A stretch of DNA of 8,276 bases from an uncultured Eubacteriales bacterium (GTDB lineage Bacteria; Bacillota; Clostridia; Oscillospirales; CAG-272). This document shows positions 1 to 6,312 of the stretch, one piece after another. The stretch lies in NCBI GenBank assembly GCA_900552255.1, contig URZF01000057.1:1-8276 (forward strand), in the 5' to 3' direction. The notes beneath the pieces were generated by a model, which was not told the DNA's origin, searched no databases, and saw only the letters and a list, made by a program, of their open reading frames with translations. The position numbers and the translations under genes were made by a program. Position 1 is the stretch's first letter. Every line of letters begins with the position of its first letter.

Positions 1-118
1 ACAGCGTTTCTTCCTTCTTGCTGCGGTTTTCCATAGTGATGCGGCAGTGATTTTCAAATGGCATCTCCCAGTAGCTGCCGACGCCGCCATAATAATCCGA
101 GCCGGCAGTCCACGGCCT
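1..118 (-). pseudogene. 5'-truncated remnant of a GH172/DUF2961-like glycoside hydrolase, running off the left edge
   Basis: The minus strand is open for 39 codons from 118 to the window edge. It reads RPWTAGSDYYGGVG, then SYWEMPFENHCRITMENRS, then KKEETL. The YWEMPF...CRITMEN stretch matches my recollection of a conserved segment of DUF2961 (GH172, fructan and arabinan-type glycoside hydrolases), where it lies well inside the protein and is followed by a 'LYYQ' strand. Here an in-frame TAA (119-121) sits immediately before the open stretch, and a methyltransferase gene ends at 127, so there is no room for the missing N-terminal region. No start codon with a ribosome binding site is visible; the internal Met codons fall inside the conserved segment. 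It is best read as a truncated pseudogene cut near 113-121, or as a frameshift in a gene whose upstream part was replaced. The family call rests on a short motif and is moderately sure; the truncation is directly visible. Confidence 0.5.
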
Positions 119-126
119 TTACAAGC

Positions 127-744
127 TCAGACAGTCTTTTTTGCTATGACGAGCAGTCCCCTGTCCCCGGTGGTTTCCTCTTTATAATTTTCAACGGAGG
201 ACAGGACGGAAAAGCCGCAAGCAGCCAATAGCGCATGCACCTCTTCGACATCCAAGGCACTGTGATAAAAGCGTTCGCCAAACATCTCGCCGACGATGGA
301 GCCGTCTTTGTCCCCATGCGTAAACAGAAAATATCCGCCGATATTCATGAGCGACGAAACGACCGCATAGATCTCCTTTTGTCTATCATGGGAAACGTGC
401 CACAAGGAATCAAAGGCGATCACGGCGTCGTATTTTTCCGGCGGATGAAAGTCCAGCAAATCTCTCACGAGAAAAGAGGCCGACTTCAATCCGAGCCGTC
501 TTGCCTTTTCTATCATCCTCTCGGAAATATCGATTCCGGTAACCGCAAAGCCCTTTTCCACCAAATACGCGGAAATCGGATAGCCCGTGCCGCAGCCGGC
601 ATCCAACACTTTGGAGCCTGGTCTCAGCAGCTCCGAAAATTCGGCCACACAGCGATTTATCTTTGTGTTCTTGCGGAAATCGCACCACTGCTCACAAATT
701 TTATCGTATGAATCTCTGATATCGTTCATTTCAGAATCGGTCAT
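127..744 (-). CDS. Class I SAM-dependent methyltransferase, 205 aa
   Basis: This is a soluble cytoplasmic Rossmann-fold methyltransferase that would move a methyl group from S-adenosylmethionine to an unknown acceptor. Motif I is VLDAGCGTG at residues 46-54. The acidic residue that binds the ribose is in GIDIS (70-74, Asp72). An RDLLDF segment (94-99) and YDAVIAFDSLWHV (105-117) give the later SAM-binding and beta-4 motifs. The length is normal for a stand-alone Methyltransf_11/25-type domain with no added substrate domain, so the target (small molecule, RNA or protein) cannot be named. The ATG at 744 is preceded by AGGAG about 7 nt upstream, which fixes the start. It lies 47 nt downstream of the DUF3788-DUF3795 gene on the same strand with no obvious terminator between, so co-transcription is likely. 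Its 3' end abuts a truncated hydrolase remnant. Confidence 0.88.
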   Translation of the reverse strand: MTDSEMNDIRDSYDKICEQWCDFRKNTKINRCVAEFSELLRPGSKVLDAGCGTGYPISAYLVEKGFAVTGIDISERMIEKARRLGLKSASFLVRDLLDFHPPEKYDAVIAFDSLWHVSHDRQKEIYAVVSSLMNIGGYFLFTHGDKDGSIVGEMFGERFYHSALDVEEVHALLAACGFSVLSSVENYKEETTGDRGLLVIAKKTV

Positions 745-791
745 GGTTTACTCCTATTCGGCATATTCTCTGATACCGAGGCCGTCGTTGC

Positions 792-1515
792 CTATCGGTC
801 CTCATACTGCATCGGAACATACGGAAGAATGCCCCAAGTTATCTCATCGGCATAATGGACCTCCGTATGTATCATAGAGCGATAATCCGCTGACGTTGCC
901 TGAATACATGGAAATTCTGCACATTCTCTGCACGCCGACAATTCTTTTTTGGATGCACAGTCTTTCGCGTTACATGGATCAGCTCTACAATAGCAATTGT
1001 CACTGAAGCAGCCGCCGCAGCGCATGCTCCAATCTGTTTGGCCCCACATTTTAATCAATTGTGTTTCCATAACAGTCCGCAGCTCTTCGCTTGTATGAAT
1101 ATAATGGACGCACAAATCACAACGCTGACCACATCTGGAATATAATGCGTTTTCCTTTGGAAAGGGTTTACGATTAGGCTTCTTTTTGATTTGTATGAGC
1201 TTTTTGACCTCTTCCAGCTGTTCTAAAGAGTTTACATTCATAAACATCCATTTTCCATCATGGTATGTTTTTGAATGATCATAGCAGTCACATACATATT
1301 TAGGAAACTCGTTTTTCTGAATTTCAAAATATTCCCGCTCTTTTTTGCCAAAAATAATTAAAAAAGTAAATTTATCATCATGATTAAATTGTAACAATCG
1401 TCTTTTGGCCTTGTTTGAATTTTAATTCATCTTTACCATCTCCGATTTCATCCAAACGGTATTTGCCACGCATAAATACCATCGTTTCATGGCTGATCTG
1501 TTCAAGCAGCGTCAT
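792..1515 (-). pseudogene. DUF3788-DUF3795 cysteine-rich protein, split by a frameshift
   Basis: Two overlapping minus-strand frames form one protein. The first starts at ATG 1515, with GGAAG about 7 nt upstream, and reads MTLLEQISHETMVF through KFKQGQKTIVTI before a TAA at 1384-1386. The second frame is open from 1421 to 792 and carries on with FNHDDKFTFLIIFGKKERE. From family memory, these are consecutive parts of one DUF3788 domain, including the later KTYHDGKWMF segment. A C-terminal DUF3795 region follows, with at least twelve cysteines in the second frame (ORF residues 89-164, for example CGQRCDLC, CGGC, CRECAEFPC), consistent with metal binding. The function of either domain is not established. 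The join needs one base removed or two added near 1384-1395. The downstream frame could begin alone at TTG 1397, but that would drop the N-terminal part of the domain and has no good ribosome binding site. The gene is visibly AT-rich compared with guaA. A real mutation or a sequencing indel would look the same. Confidence 0.72.
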
Positions 1516-1537
1516 AAAATATCTTCCATACTTTCTG

Positions 1538-1546
1538 ATTATACCA
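1538..1546 (-). promoter_or_regulatory. Extended -10 promoter for the DUF3788-DUF3795 gene
   Basis: The minus strand carries TGG directly followed by TATAAT (1543-1538), an extended -10 element. No convincing -35 hexamer lies 16-18 nt upstream; that interval falls in the copy of the guaA 3' end. The predicted transcript start is about 15 nt before the ATG at 1515, leaving just enough room for its GGAAG ribosome binding site. This is an inference from sequence alone. Confidence 0.4.
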
Positions 1547-1560
1547 CATCCGTTTTCTAA

Positions 1561-1575
1561 TCATTCCCACTCGAC
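1561..1575 (-). repeat. Second copy of the guaA 3'-end sequence (putative attachment site)
   Basis: The plus-strand sequence TCATTCCCACTCGAC is identical over 15 nt to 2389-2403, where it encodes the last four codons of guaA (Val-Glu-Trp-Glu) and its stop. Here it encodes nothing: the matching frame has two stop codons a few codons upstream. The match ends abruptly on both sides. The copy is in direct orientation, 828 bp from the original, and the methyltransferase gene 1668-2375 lies between them. Confidence 0.6.
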
Positions 1576-1667
1576 AAAGACTCATCAATTTGCTTAGAAA
1601 TTGCTCTTTATCATCCTGCCAATTCAAAGCTTAAACTTTTGCTTCCGTTATACGAACCAAAAATTGG

Positions 1668-2375
1668 TTATTTCAATTTAATATAAATTCCAACAAAGCA
1701 AGCGTACGGCTTGATGATTGTTTCAAAATACTGTTTATCGCCGCCGGCATATCGATGGTTCGTAGCAAACCACTCGTTCCAAGCATCGCTAAAACAATCC
1801 ATTTCCCACACTTCTACTGTGCCGATTCTATCATTGCCCCCAATTATTTCTTCCCACTGACTTGTACTTTTCAGCATATAGGCTTCCTCGCCAAGCCACT
1901 CGGAGAGAAGTTCTTCCGAACGACCTTTATATTCATTTTTTATCCCCGGAATGCCAATCAATACCTCAGCTTTGTTTTTAAGAAACGGTAAAATCTTATT
2001 TTCAAAGAATCCGGATTTACCCGCAAAATAATGATAGGCGTCTACGCTGACCAATGCATCAAATTGATTTTTTGCAAAACTTAATCCATTTGCATCCTCA
2101 CAAGTGGCGATAACTTGCCCGCCAACACCCCAATTTTCAAAGCGTTTTGTATTGTCTTCTGCACGGATCCAAAGGTCATTCGCATAAACTCTTGCTCCTG
2201 TTTCTTTGGCAATGATAAGGCTCGTCAATCCCGTTCCGCATCCTAAATCAAGAACTTCATTTTTTCCTGTAAGATGTAAAGGGTGCTTGGTGAACAGCTC
2301 TTCTAAAATTCTTGCACTGTTGGGTCCCATCAATGTTTCCGTTGAAAAATACATTGAATAATCATTCATGTTCAT
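1668..2375 (-). CDS. Class I SAM-dependent methyltransferase, 235 aa, in the guaA-associated insert
   Basis: This is a cytoplasmic SAM-dependent methyltransferase with an unidentified acceptor. Motif I is VLDLGCGTG at residues 41-49. VYANDLW (63-69) supplies the acidic residue (Asp67) for the ribose, CEDANGLSF (92-100) fits the adenine-contacting region, and FDALVSVDAYHYF (105-117) the beta-4 strand and following loop. A C-terminal extension of about 90 residues, rich in Trp and acidic residues (EVWEMDCFSDAWNEW, 188-202), may shape the acceptor pocket. The overall layout resembles small-molecule methyltransferases of Clostridia. The ATG at 2375 lies 13 nt after the guaA stop; an in-frame ATG at 2369 is an alternative, and the ribosome binding site is weak for both. 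It may be expressed by read-through from guaA. Its AT-rich composition and the flanking guaA-end repeats suggest acquisition. It is not clearly related to the methyltransferase at 127-744 beyond the shared fold. Confidence 0.88.
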   Translation of the reverse strand: MNMNDYSMYFSTETLMGPNSARILEELFTKHPLHLTGKNEVLDLGCGTGLTSLIIAKETGARVYANDLWIRAEDNTKRFENWGVGGQVIATCEDANGLSFAKNQFDALVSVDAYHYFAGKSGFFENKILPFLKNKAEVLIGIPGIKNEYKGRSEELLSEWLGEEAYMLKSTSQWEEIIGGNDRIGTVEVWEMDCFSDAWNEWFATNHRYAGGDKQYFETIIKPYACFVGIYIKLK

Positions 2376-2388
2376 ACATTCACATCCG

Positions 2389-2403
2389 TCATTCCCACTC
2401 GAC
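2389..2403 (-). repeat. guaA terminal 15 nt, original copy (putative attachment site)
   Basis: This is the partner of the repeat at 1561-1575. On the minus strand it reads as codons 619-622 of guaA plus TGA. It is a functional gene end, so an element integrating here would leave GuaA intact, as is typical for this hotspot. Confidence 0.6.
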
Positions 2404-4257
2404 CGTTGCCGGCGGTTTTCCGGTCACATCATAATAGACGGAAGAAATCCGGCCGCCGAATTTTTCAAGTATCTCATTTGCAGCCTCCGTCAGTGCGGAA
2501 GCATCAAAATCCTTGCCGGGCACGGCGGGACGGGCTGTCATGAAATCGGTCGTGCAGACCGCGCGCACGGCGATGGAATACTTATCCCGCTCTCCGTCGG
2601 CAAACGGCAGCAGCACAGCAAAGCACTGGCTGATATTTTGATTCATGAGCTTACTTGTCACAATCGCGTCCGCCTCGCGCAGAAGATCGGTCGATTCATA
2701 GCCGATATGGAGGGGCTTGAAGTGAAATTCGCCGAAAGCGGCGGCGCTGCCTGCGATACGGTAAGCGACGCGGTTAATAAAGGCACATTCATTCGGAATG
2801 AGCTTGGCCACATCAAAAATGCTATCCCAATCCGTGGCGCCGGCATCTTCACTCTTCAAGACAGCAAGATGACGATAGCTGCGGTGGTCGCCCTGTACGC
2901 CGACGCTGTTCATCGGTGCGACAGCGGCGATATATCCTTTTCCGCCCGCAAGGTTTTCAAGGCGGGCAAGCGATTCCCTGTCCGGAAGCACCGCCGGCTC
3001 ATCCGCGCAGATGATTCGCACGCAAAGCCCCGGCCCGGGGAACGGCTGACGCGATGCGATGGACTCGTCCAGTCCCAGCATACGGGCGACCTTGCGCACC
3101 TCATCCTTATGCCAGTCCCAGTTGGTTTCGATGATCATGCCGCGCTCTCTCGCCTGACGGACGATATCCACATCGTTGTGGTGCGTCTTGATCTTATTGG
3201 CATAGCCGCTGACGTCCGGATTTCCGCTTTCAATGAGGTCCGGACGAAGCGTTCCCTGCGCGAGAAAAGTAGAATCAAAATCGATGCCGAGGCTTTCGGC
3301 GGCCTCCCTTGTCACCTTGATGAACATGGAGCCGACGATTTTTCGCTTCATTTCCGGGTCACAGGTCTCGGCAAGCGGTCCGATGATCGTTCCCGTACCG
3401 TCGTCTACCTTCCCGAAGAAGAATTCCTCCGCGGCATTGACGCGCTTCATATTGACAAGACCGAGCGAGGCGAGATTCTCACAGATGATGTCGCTTTCGT
3501 TCTTGCGCATCATGCCGTGATCGATATGGATGGCATAGACGTCCTCCGGCGGGAGCGCTTTTGTGAGCAGCGCCGCCGTCACGGCGGAATCCACGCCGCC
3601 GGAGACGAGCACCATCACTTTGCTCCCTGCGGCACGGCGGCGGATCATGGCAACCGAGGTCTCGATCCGGTCGTCCAGCGCATATACCTCGGTAAGACCG
3701 CAGATGCCGCGCAGAAAATTATTTAACATCTGGATACCGTTTACCGTCGGATCGACCTCCGGATGAAACTGGACTCCTGCGATTCTGCGCTTCTCATCAT
3801 AAATGGCAGCGACGACGTCACCGGTTTTCCCGACGCAGGCAAAGCCGGGCGCCATGACCTGCACGGCATCGCCGTGACTCATCAGCACCGGCTGCTTTTT
3901 GTCCAGTCCCGCAAAAAGCGGGCAGGAAGGCTCCACATCGATCATGATCTGACCGTACTCCGTTTTGACGTCCGGCATCACCCGTCCGCCGAAATGCTCG
4001 CAGATAAGCTGCATCCCATAGCAGATACCGAGCATCGGACGGCCGAGCTCGAAAATGCCCTCGTCATATTTCGGCGCCGCGTCGCTCCAAACGCTCGACG
4101 GTCCTCCGCTCAAAATAAATGCGGAATAATCCGCAAGCTTCGTTATCTCAACCCCGATCGGAAAGATATCCGAATAAACGCCCGCCTCACGGACACGTCT
4201 GTCGATGACCTTCGTGTACTGTCCGCCGCAGTCCAAAATCGCAATTTTTTCCTTCAT
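2389..4257 (-). CDS. guaA: GMP synthetase (glutamine-hydrolysing), long eukaryote-like form, 622 aa
   Basis: The enzyme makes GMP from XMP, ATP and glutamine, the last step of guanine nucleotide synthesis in the cytoplasm. The N-terminal class I glutamine amidotransferase has its nucleophile Cys79 in GICYG and the His165/Glu167 pair in VQFHPEVD. The ATP pyrophosphatase domain carries the PP-loop SGGVDS (219-224), followed by LAQGTLRPDLIES (332-344), THHND (358-362) and RQPFPGPGL (403-411). Typical bacterial GuaA is about 510-525 aa. The extra length lies in the C-terminal part: SVGVQGDHRSY (451-461), DWDSIFDVAKLIP (476-488) and INRVAY (494-499) align with human GMPS as I remember it, which has a duplicated dimerisation subdomain. 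The protein ends KPPATVEWE, the normal GuaA terminus. The ATG at 4257 has GGAAGG about 9 nt upstream. The gene has its own promoter and sits next to a putative island joined at its 3' end. Confidence 0.97.
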   Translation of the reverse strand: MKEKIAILDCGGQYTKVIDRRVREAGVYSDIFPIGVEITKLADYSAFILSGGPSSVWSDAAPKYDEGIFELGRPMLGICYGMQLICEHFGGRVMPDVKTEYGQIMIDVEPSCPLFAGLDKKQPVLMSHGDAVQVMAPGFACVGKTGDVVAAIYDEKRRIAGVQFHPEVDPTVNGIQMLNNFLRGICGLTEVYALDDRIETSVAMIRRRAAGSKVMVLVSGGVDSAVTAALLTKALPPEDVYAIHIDHGMMRKNESDIICENLASLGLVNMKRVNAAEEFFFGKVDDGTGTIIGPLAETCDPEMKRKIVGSMFIKVTREAAESLGIDFDSTFLAQGTLRPDLIESGNPDVSGYANKIKTHHNDVDIVRQARERGMIIETNWDWHKDEVRKVARMLGLDESIASRQPFPGPGLCVRIICADEPAVLPDRESLARLENLAGGKGYIAAVAPMNSVGVQGDHRSYRHLAVLKSEDAGATDWDSIFDVAKLIPNECAFINRVAYRIAGSAAAFGEFHFKPLHIGYESTDLLREADAIVTSKLMNQNISQCFAVLLPFADGERDKYSIAVRAVCTTDFMTARPAVPGKDFDASALTEAANEILEKFGGRISSVYYDVTGKPPATVEWE

Positions 4258-4305
4258 ATCTCAAAACCTTCCGAAAATTTTATTGATTCAGGCTATAATA
4301 GATTC

Positions 4306-4334
4306 ATTATATATAAAAAGAGATAAAAAAGCAA
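4306..4334 (-). promoter_or_regulatory. Sigma-A-type promoter of guaA
   Basis: On the minus strand TTGCTT (4334-4329) is separated by 17 nt from a perfect TATAAT (4311-4306). Transcription would begin near 4299, leaving a leader of about 42 nt that contains the GGAAGG ribosome binding site. That is too short for a purine riboswitch aptamer plus expression platform, and no aptamer-like sequence is seen. The promoter begins just past the hairpin terminator at 4347-4397, consistent with independent transcription of guaA. Confidence 0.55.
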
Positions 4335-4346
4335 GATGGCAAGCGC

Positions 4347-4397
4347 AAAAAACAGAAAAACATGTCGTTTTCTCACCGACGAGAAAACGACATGTTT
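4347..4397 (-). terminator. Rho-independent terminator, leftward; outer hairpin of the mirror element
   Basis: A perfect 17-bp inverted repeat (AAACATGTCGTTTTCTC at 4358-4374, complement at 4381-4397) has a 6-nt loop. On the minus strand it is followed by TTTTTCTGTTTTTT, partly within the stem. It would stop leftward transcripts, including read-through from the ABC operon ending at 4852, before the guaA promoter. The stem is long but not GC-rich, so efficiency is uncertain. Confidence 0.6.
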
Positions 4398-4832
4398 CTC
4401 CTTGCCAAGGAGAAGAATACGTACTTTTCTCCGCAGGGAGAAAAGATACCAAAAGAGCTGTTGAGGCTACCGCCTCAAACTCCCATCCATCTGCTGGGAA
4501 GCATATACCCACGGCTCGAAGGTGTTGCAGTGCTCGCAAAGCTCGCACAGGCCACCACTCGCCGTGCGAAAAGTTCGTGCGGCTGGAAACTCCGCGCCCG
4601 CAGGCGCAAACTGCCGGATTGCACTCGCCGTCCGTTCGGCGTGTTCCGCCGTGGATTGCACGAGTTTACCGAGTGCAAACACGTGCCGGGAGCCGACGAG
4701 ATGCGTTTTCGGCTCGCACAAACGGTCAAGCCGGAGGCTTGCAGTTCTTTTGATGCTTTTCTTTCTGTAAAGAAAAGCATGCTTCTCTCCTTTCCAAAGG
4801 AGACGGGACGGCTGCTCTGCATACCGTCCCGT
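4358..4832. repeat. Mirror-symmetric hairpin element (candidate dispersed intergenic repeat), no credible gene
   Basis: This gene-free stretch has matching architecture from both ends. Left arm going inward: outer hairpin 4358-4397; CTCCTT/AAGGAG hairpin 4396-4414; CTTTTCTCC/GGAGAAAAG hairpin 4424-4445; CAAAAGAGCTG 4450-4460; TTGAGGC/GCCTCAA hairpin 4461-4478. Right arm going inward: GC-rich outer hairpin 4803-4832; TCTCCTTT/AAAGGAGA hairpin 4786-4803; ATGCTTTTCTTT stem (12 bp) 4753-4780; CAGTTCTTTTG 4742-4752, which matches the left 11-mer in reverse complement at 10 of 11 positions; CAAGCC/GGCTTG hairpin 4727-4741. The GC-rich core has a 9-bp stem (TTGCACTCG 4619-4627 with 4670-4678) and a GCGCC/GGCGC hairpin (4594-4607). 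The open frames across it have no recognisable domains, no good ribosome binding sites, and overlap on both strands. It resembles a non-autonomous dispersed repeat or a structured RNA; which one cannot be told from a single copy. Confidence 0.6.
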
Positions 4833-4842
4833 TTTATTTTAT
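4803..4842 (+). terminator. Rho-independent terminator, rightward; outer hairpin of the mirror element
   Basis: The 9-bp GC-rich stem ACGGGACGG (4803-4811) pairs with CCGTCCCGT (4824-4832) across a 12-nt loop. On the plus strand it runs into TTTTATTTTAT. No plus-strand gene precedes it, so it either ends a transcript from inside the element or works in both directions at the end of the ABC permease gene (stop at 4852). On the minus strand the hairpin is preceded by an A-rich tract but lacks a following U-tract. Confidence 0.6.
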
Positions 4843-4851
4843 GAAGAGAAT

Positions 4852-6312
4852 TTACATTTCCCGCCTTGTAAAGGCATCCCACGCCGTCCATCCGAACACG
4901 ACAAGATGACAGAGAATGACCGCCACGGCAAAGCCGAACGTCTGACCGGCATAGAGCTCCGTTCCCGCATACAGCGCCGGAAGATCAAGATTGGCAAACA
5001 GCAGATATCTGCCGAAATCGACGCCGAAGTTGCGCAGAAGCGTTTCGATCAGCGATCCGGAGAAAAATACGAGCAGCGACACGCTGATAGCGAGCGCATT
5101 CCCCTTGATAAGCGTCGAAATTGCAAGCGCAAGCATCGTCATTGCCAAGATCTCTACGGTCGAGAGCAGATAATCTCCCATAATCGAGACCAAAGGCGAG
5201 CTCGTCACAACGGTGCCGTTCTGTATGGAGAGCATAGGCAGCGCGAGCTCTGCCGTCCCGAAAAAGATCATACAGCACAATAGTGAGAGCAAGTAGAGCG
5301 CCGCCAGCATCACGATTCCAAAAAGAAGCACCGTGACAAATTTGGCGACAAGGATTTTCCACCGCTTCGCCGGACTCATAAGCAGGAATTTATAGGTCCC
5401 CTGCGAAAATTCCTCCGCCACGATGCTTCCGGCAATCACGATGCACATGACGCCTACAAGCTTAATAAGCGTCTTGCAGACGGCGAAAACAGACCAAAAG
5501 CTGAATTCCGAAAGCTCAAACAAGCTGCTGTTCCTCACATCCGACGAAATATCTCTTGCGATCCCATTTTCAAGACGATAGATCCCCAGCGTGATGTCGT
5601 CTTTCAGCGCATCGATCGTTACATCCGGAACCATATCGCCCGCCTCTTTGCGCGCAGTAAGCTCGGCCAAAGACGCCTTGCTCTGCAAAACCGATTCGAG
5701 CAGCGTGTTGATCTCGTCCGTTCCCGGAGCAATATCCTTTTCAAGCGCATACTGATAGAACCACAGCTGCGCTTCCCTGTCTGTTCCCTCGCCGCCGGCA
5801 AGCAGTTCGGCAATCTTTTCCTGATAATAAAGCCTCCAGCCGTTCTCCGCCATATAGCTTTCGAGCTGTACGATTCTTGCGGAATAAGCCTGCGCAAGCT
5901 CGCCGGCGGTTCCGTTTTCCAGCGCAAACTTATCCGCGCAATACTCGGAATAAAGCCCCTCCGTATAAAGCCAGTCGTCATAGCGCACTTCTCTATCCTC
6001 AAGGAATTTCCAGTATTCATATTCCTGTTTTGATTCCATATCGCAGGAAAGTATGCTGCCGTCCTCGGCCGCAACGATGGATCTCTCATACTGCTCTCGG
6101 TAATACTCCACATTTCCGGCGACCTCACTCCACCGAAAGGACTCCTGCTGCCAATCGTAATCCGAATTCGATACTGCGATAACCTTGCATAGGCCGGTAA
6201 AGCCGATCACAACCGCGACAAAAAGCACGGTCATGATAAGCGTTCCCCTCTTCCTTATCAGCTTGATAATCTCATTCTGAACAAGCTTTATGAATTTATG
6301 CAATCTGAGCAC
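4852..6312 (-). CDS. ABC-2 type transporter permease with a large extracytoplasmic domain, 486 aa
   Basis: This is the membrane subunit of the ABC transporter whose ATPase is encoded just upstream. A basic N-terminus (KLIRKRG) precedes the first membrane helix (about 25-46). A hydrophilic, acidic region rich in Glu, Tyr and Trp (about 48-270) should lie outside the membrane. It is followed by about five more helices (roughly 275-298, 322-350, 384-402, 406-424, 459-478). The cytoplasmic segment EEFSQGTYKFLLMSPAKRWK (300-319) is the conserved coupling region of ABC-2 permeases of the BcrB/NatB kind. The start is GTG at 6312, preceded by GGAAGGGGG at close range, and it overlaps the ATPase end by 17 nt, indicating translational coupling. 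The usual roles of such pairs are export or self-protection against peptides, or ion and lipid export; the substrate here is unknown. Confidence 0.88.
   Translation of the reverse strand: MLRLHKFIKLVQNEIIKLIRKRGTLIMTVLFVAVVIGFTGLCKVIAVSNSDYDWQQESFRWSEVAGNVEYYREQYERSIVAAEDGSILSCDMESKQEYEYWKFLEDREVRYDDWLYTEGLYSEYCADKFALENGTAGELAQAYSARIVQLESYMAENGWRLYYQEKIAELLAGGEGTDREAQLWFYQYALEKDIAPGTDEINTLLESVLQSKASLAELTARKEAGDMVPDVTIDALKDDITLGIYRLENGIARDISSDVRNSSLFELSEFSFWSVFAVCKTLIKLVGVMCIVIAGSIVAEEFSQGTYKFLLMSPAKRWKILVAKFVTVLLFGIVMLAALYLLSLLCCMIFFGTAELALPMLSIQNGTVVTSSPLVSIMGDYLLSTVEILAMTMLALAISTLIKGNALAISVSLLVFFSGSLIETLLRNFGVDFGRYLLFANLDLPALYAGTELYAGQTFGFAVAVILCHLVVFGWTAWDAFTRREM

Larger units (their letters stand above)
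1561..2388. mobile_element. Putative mini genomic island or island remnant at the guaA 3' end
   Basis: The segment is bounded by two direct copies of the guaA terminal 15 nt (1561-1575 and 2389-2403). It contains one methyltransferase gene and about 90 nt of AT-rich sequence. Integration of islands and conjugative elements into the 3' end of guaA by tyrosine recombinases is established, with the end of guaA rebuilt at one junction and a short copy left at the other. No integrase or excisionase gene is present, so it would be a decayed or non-autonomous island, or one slot in a tandem array. The content is visibly more AT-rich than guaA. The alternative is a chance or recombination-made 15-nt repeat. 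Confidence 0.4.

Noticed and set aside
1384..1395. Programmed +1 frameshift in the DUF3788-DUF3795 gene
   Set aside because: The stop context ATT-TAA has no upstream Shine-Dalgarno-like stimulator as in prfB, and a plain indel is simpler; kept only as a remote option.
1655..1669. Small hairpin AACCAA-TTT-TTGGTT at the end of the methyltransferase gene
   Set aside because: The stem is only 6 bp and A/T-rich, and no U-tract follows on the minus strand, so it is not a credible terminator.
2368..3726. A 452-codon open frame on the plus strand
   Set aside because: It lies wholly opposite guaA, whose catalytic motifs are intact, and shows no domain of its own; it is an antisense shadow in GC-rich sequence.
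4258..4299. Possible purine riboswitch ahead of guaA
   Set aside because: The leader from the predicted start is only about 42 nt, and no three-way-junction-like sequence is present.
4294..4299. TATAAT on the plus strand pointing into the mirror element
   Set aside because: No -35-like hexamer lies 16-18 nt upstream and the surroundings are AT-rich, so chance is enough.
4205..4891. Several overlapping open frames of 80-180 codons on both strands
   Set aside because: They cross the hairpin arms of the mirror element and have no recognisable motifs or good ribosome binding sites. The frames arise from lack of stops in a GC-rich core; I cannot exclude a small protein from 4467-4721 on the minus strand.
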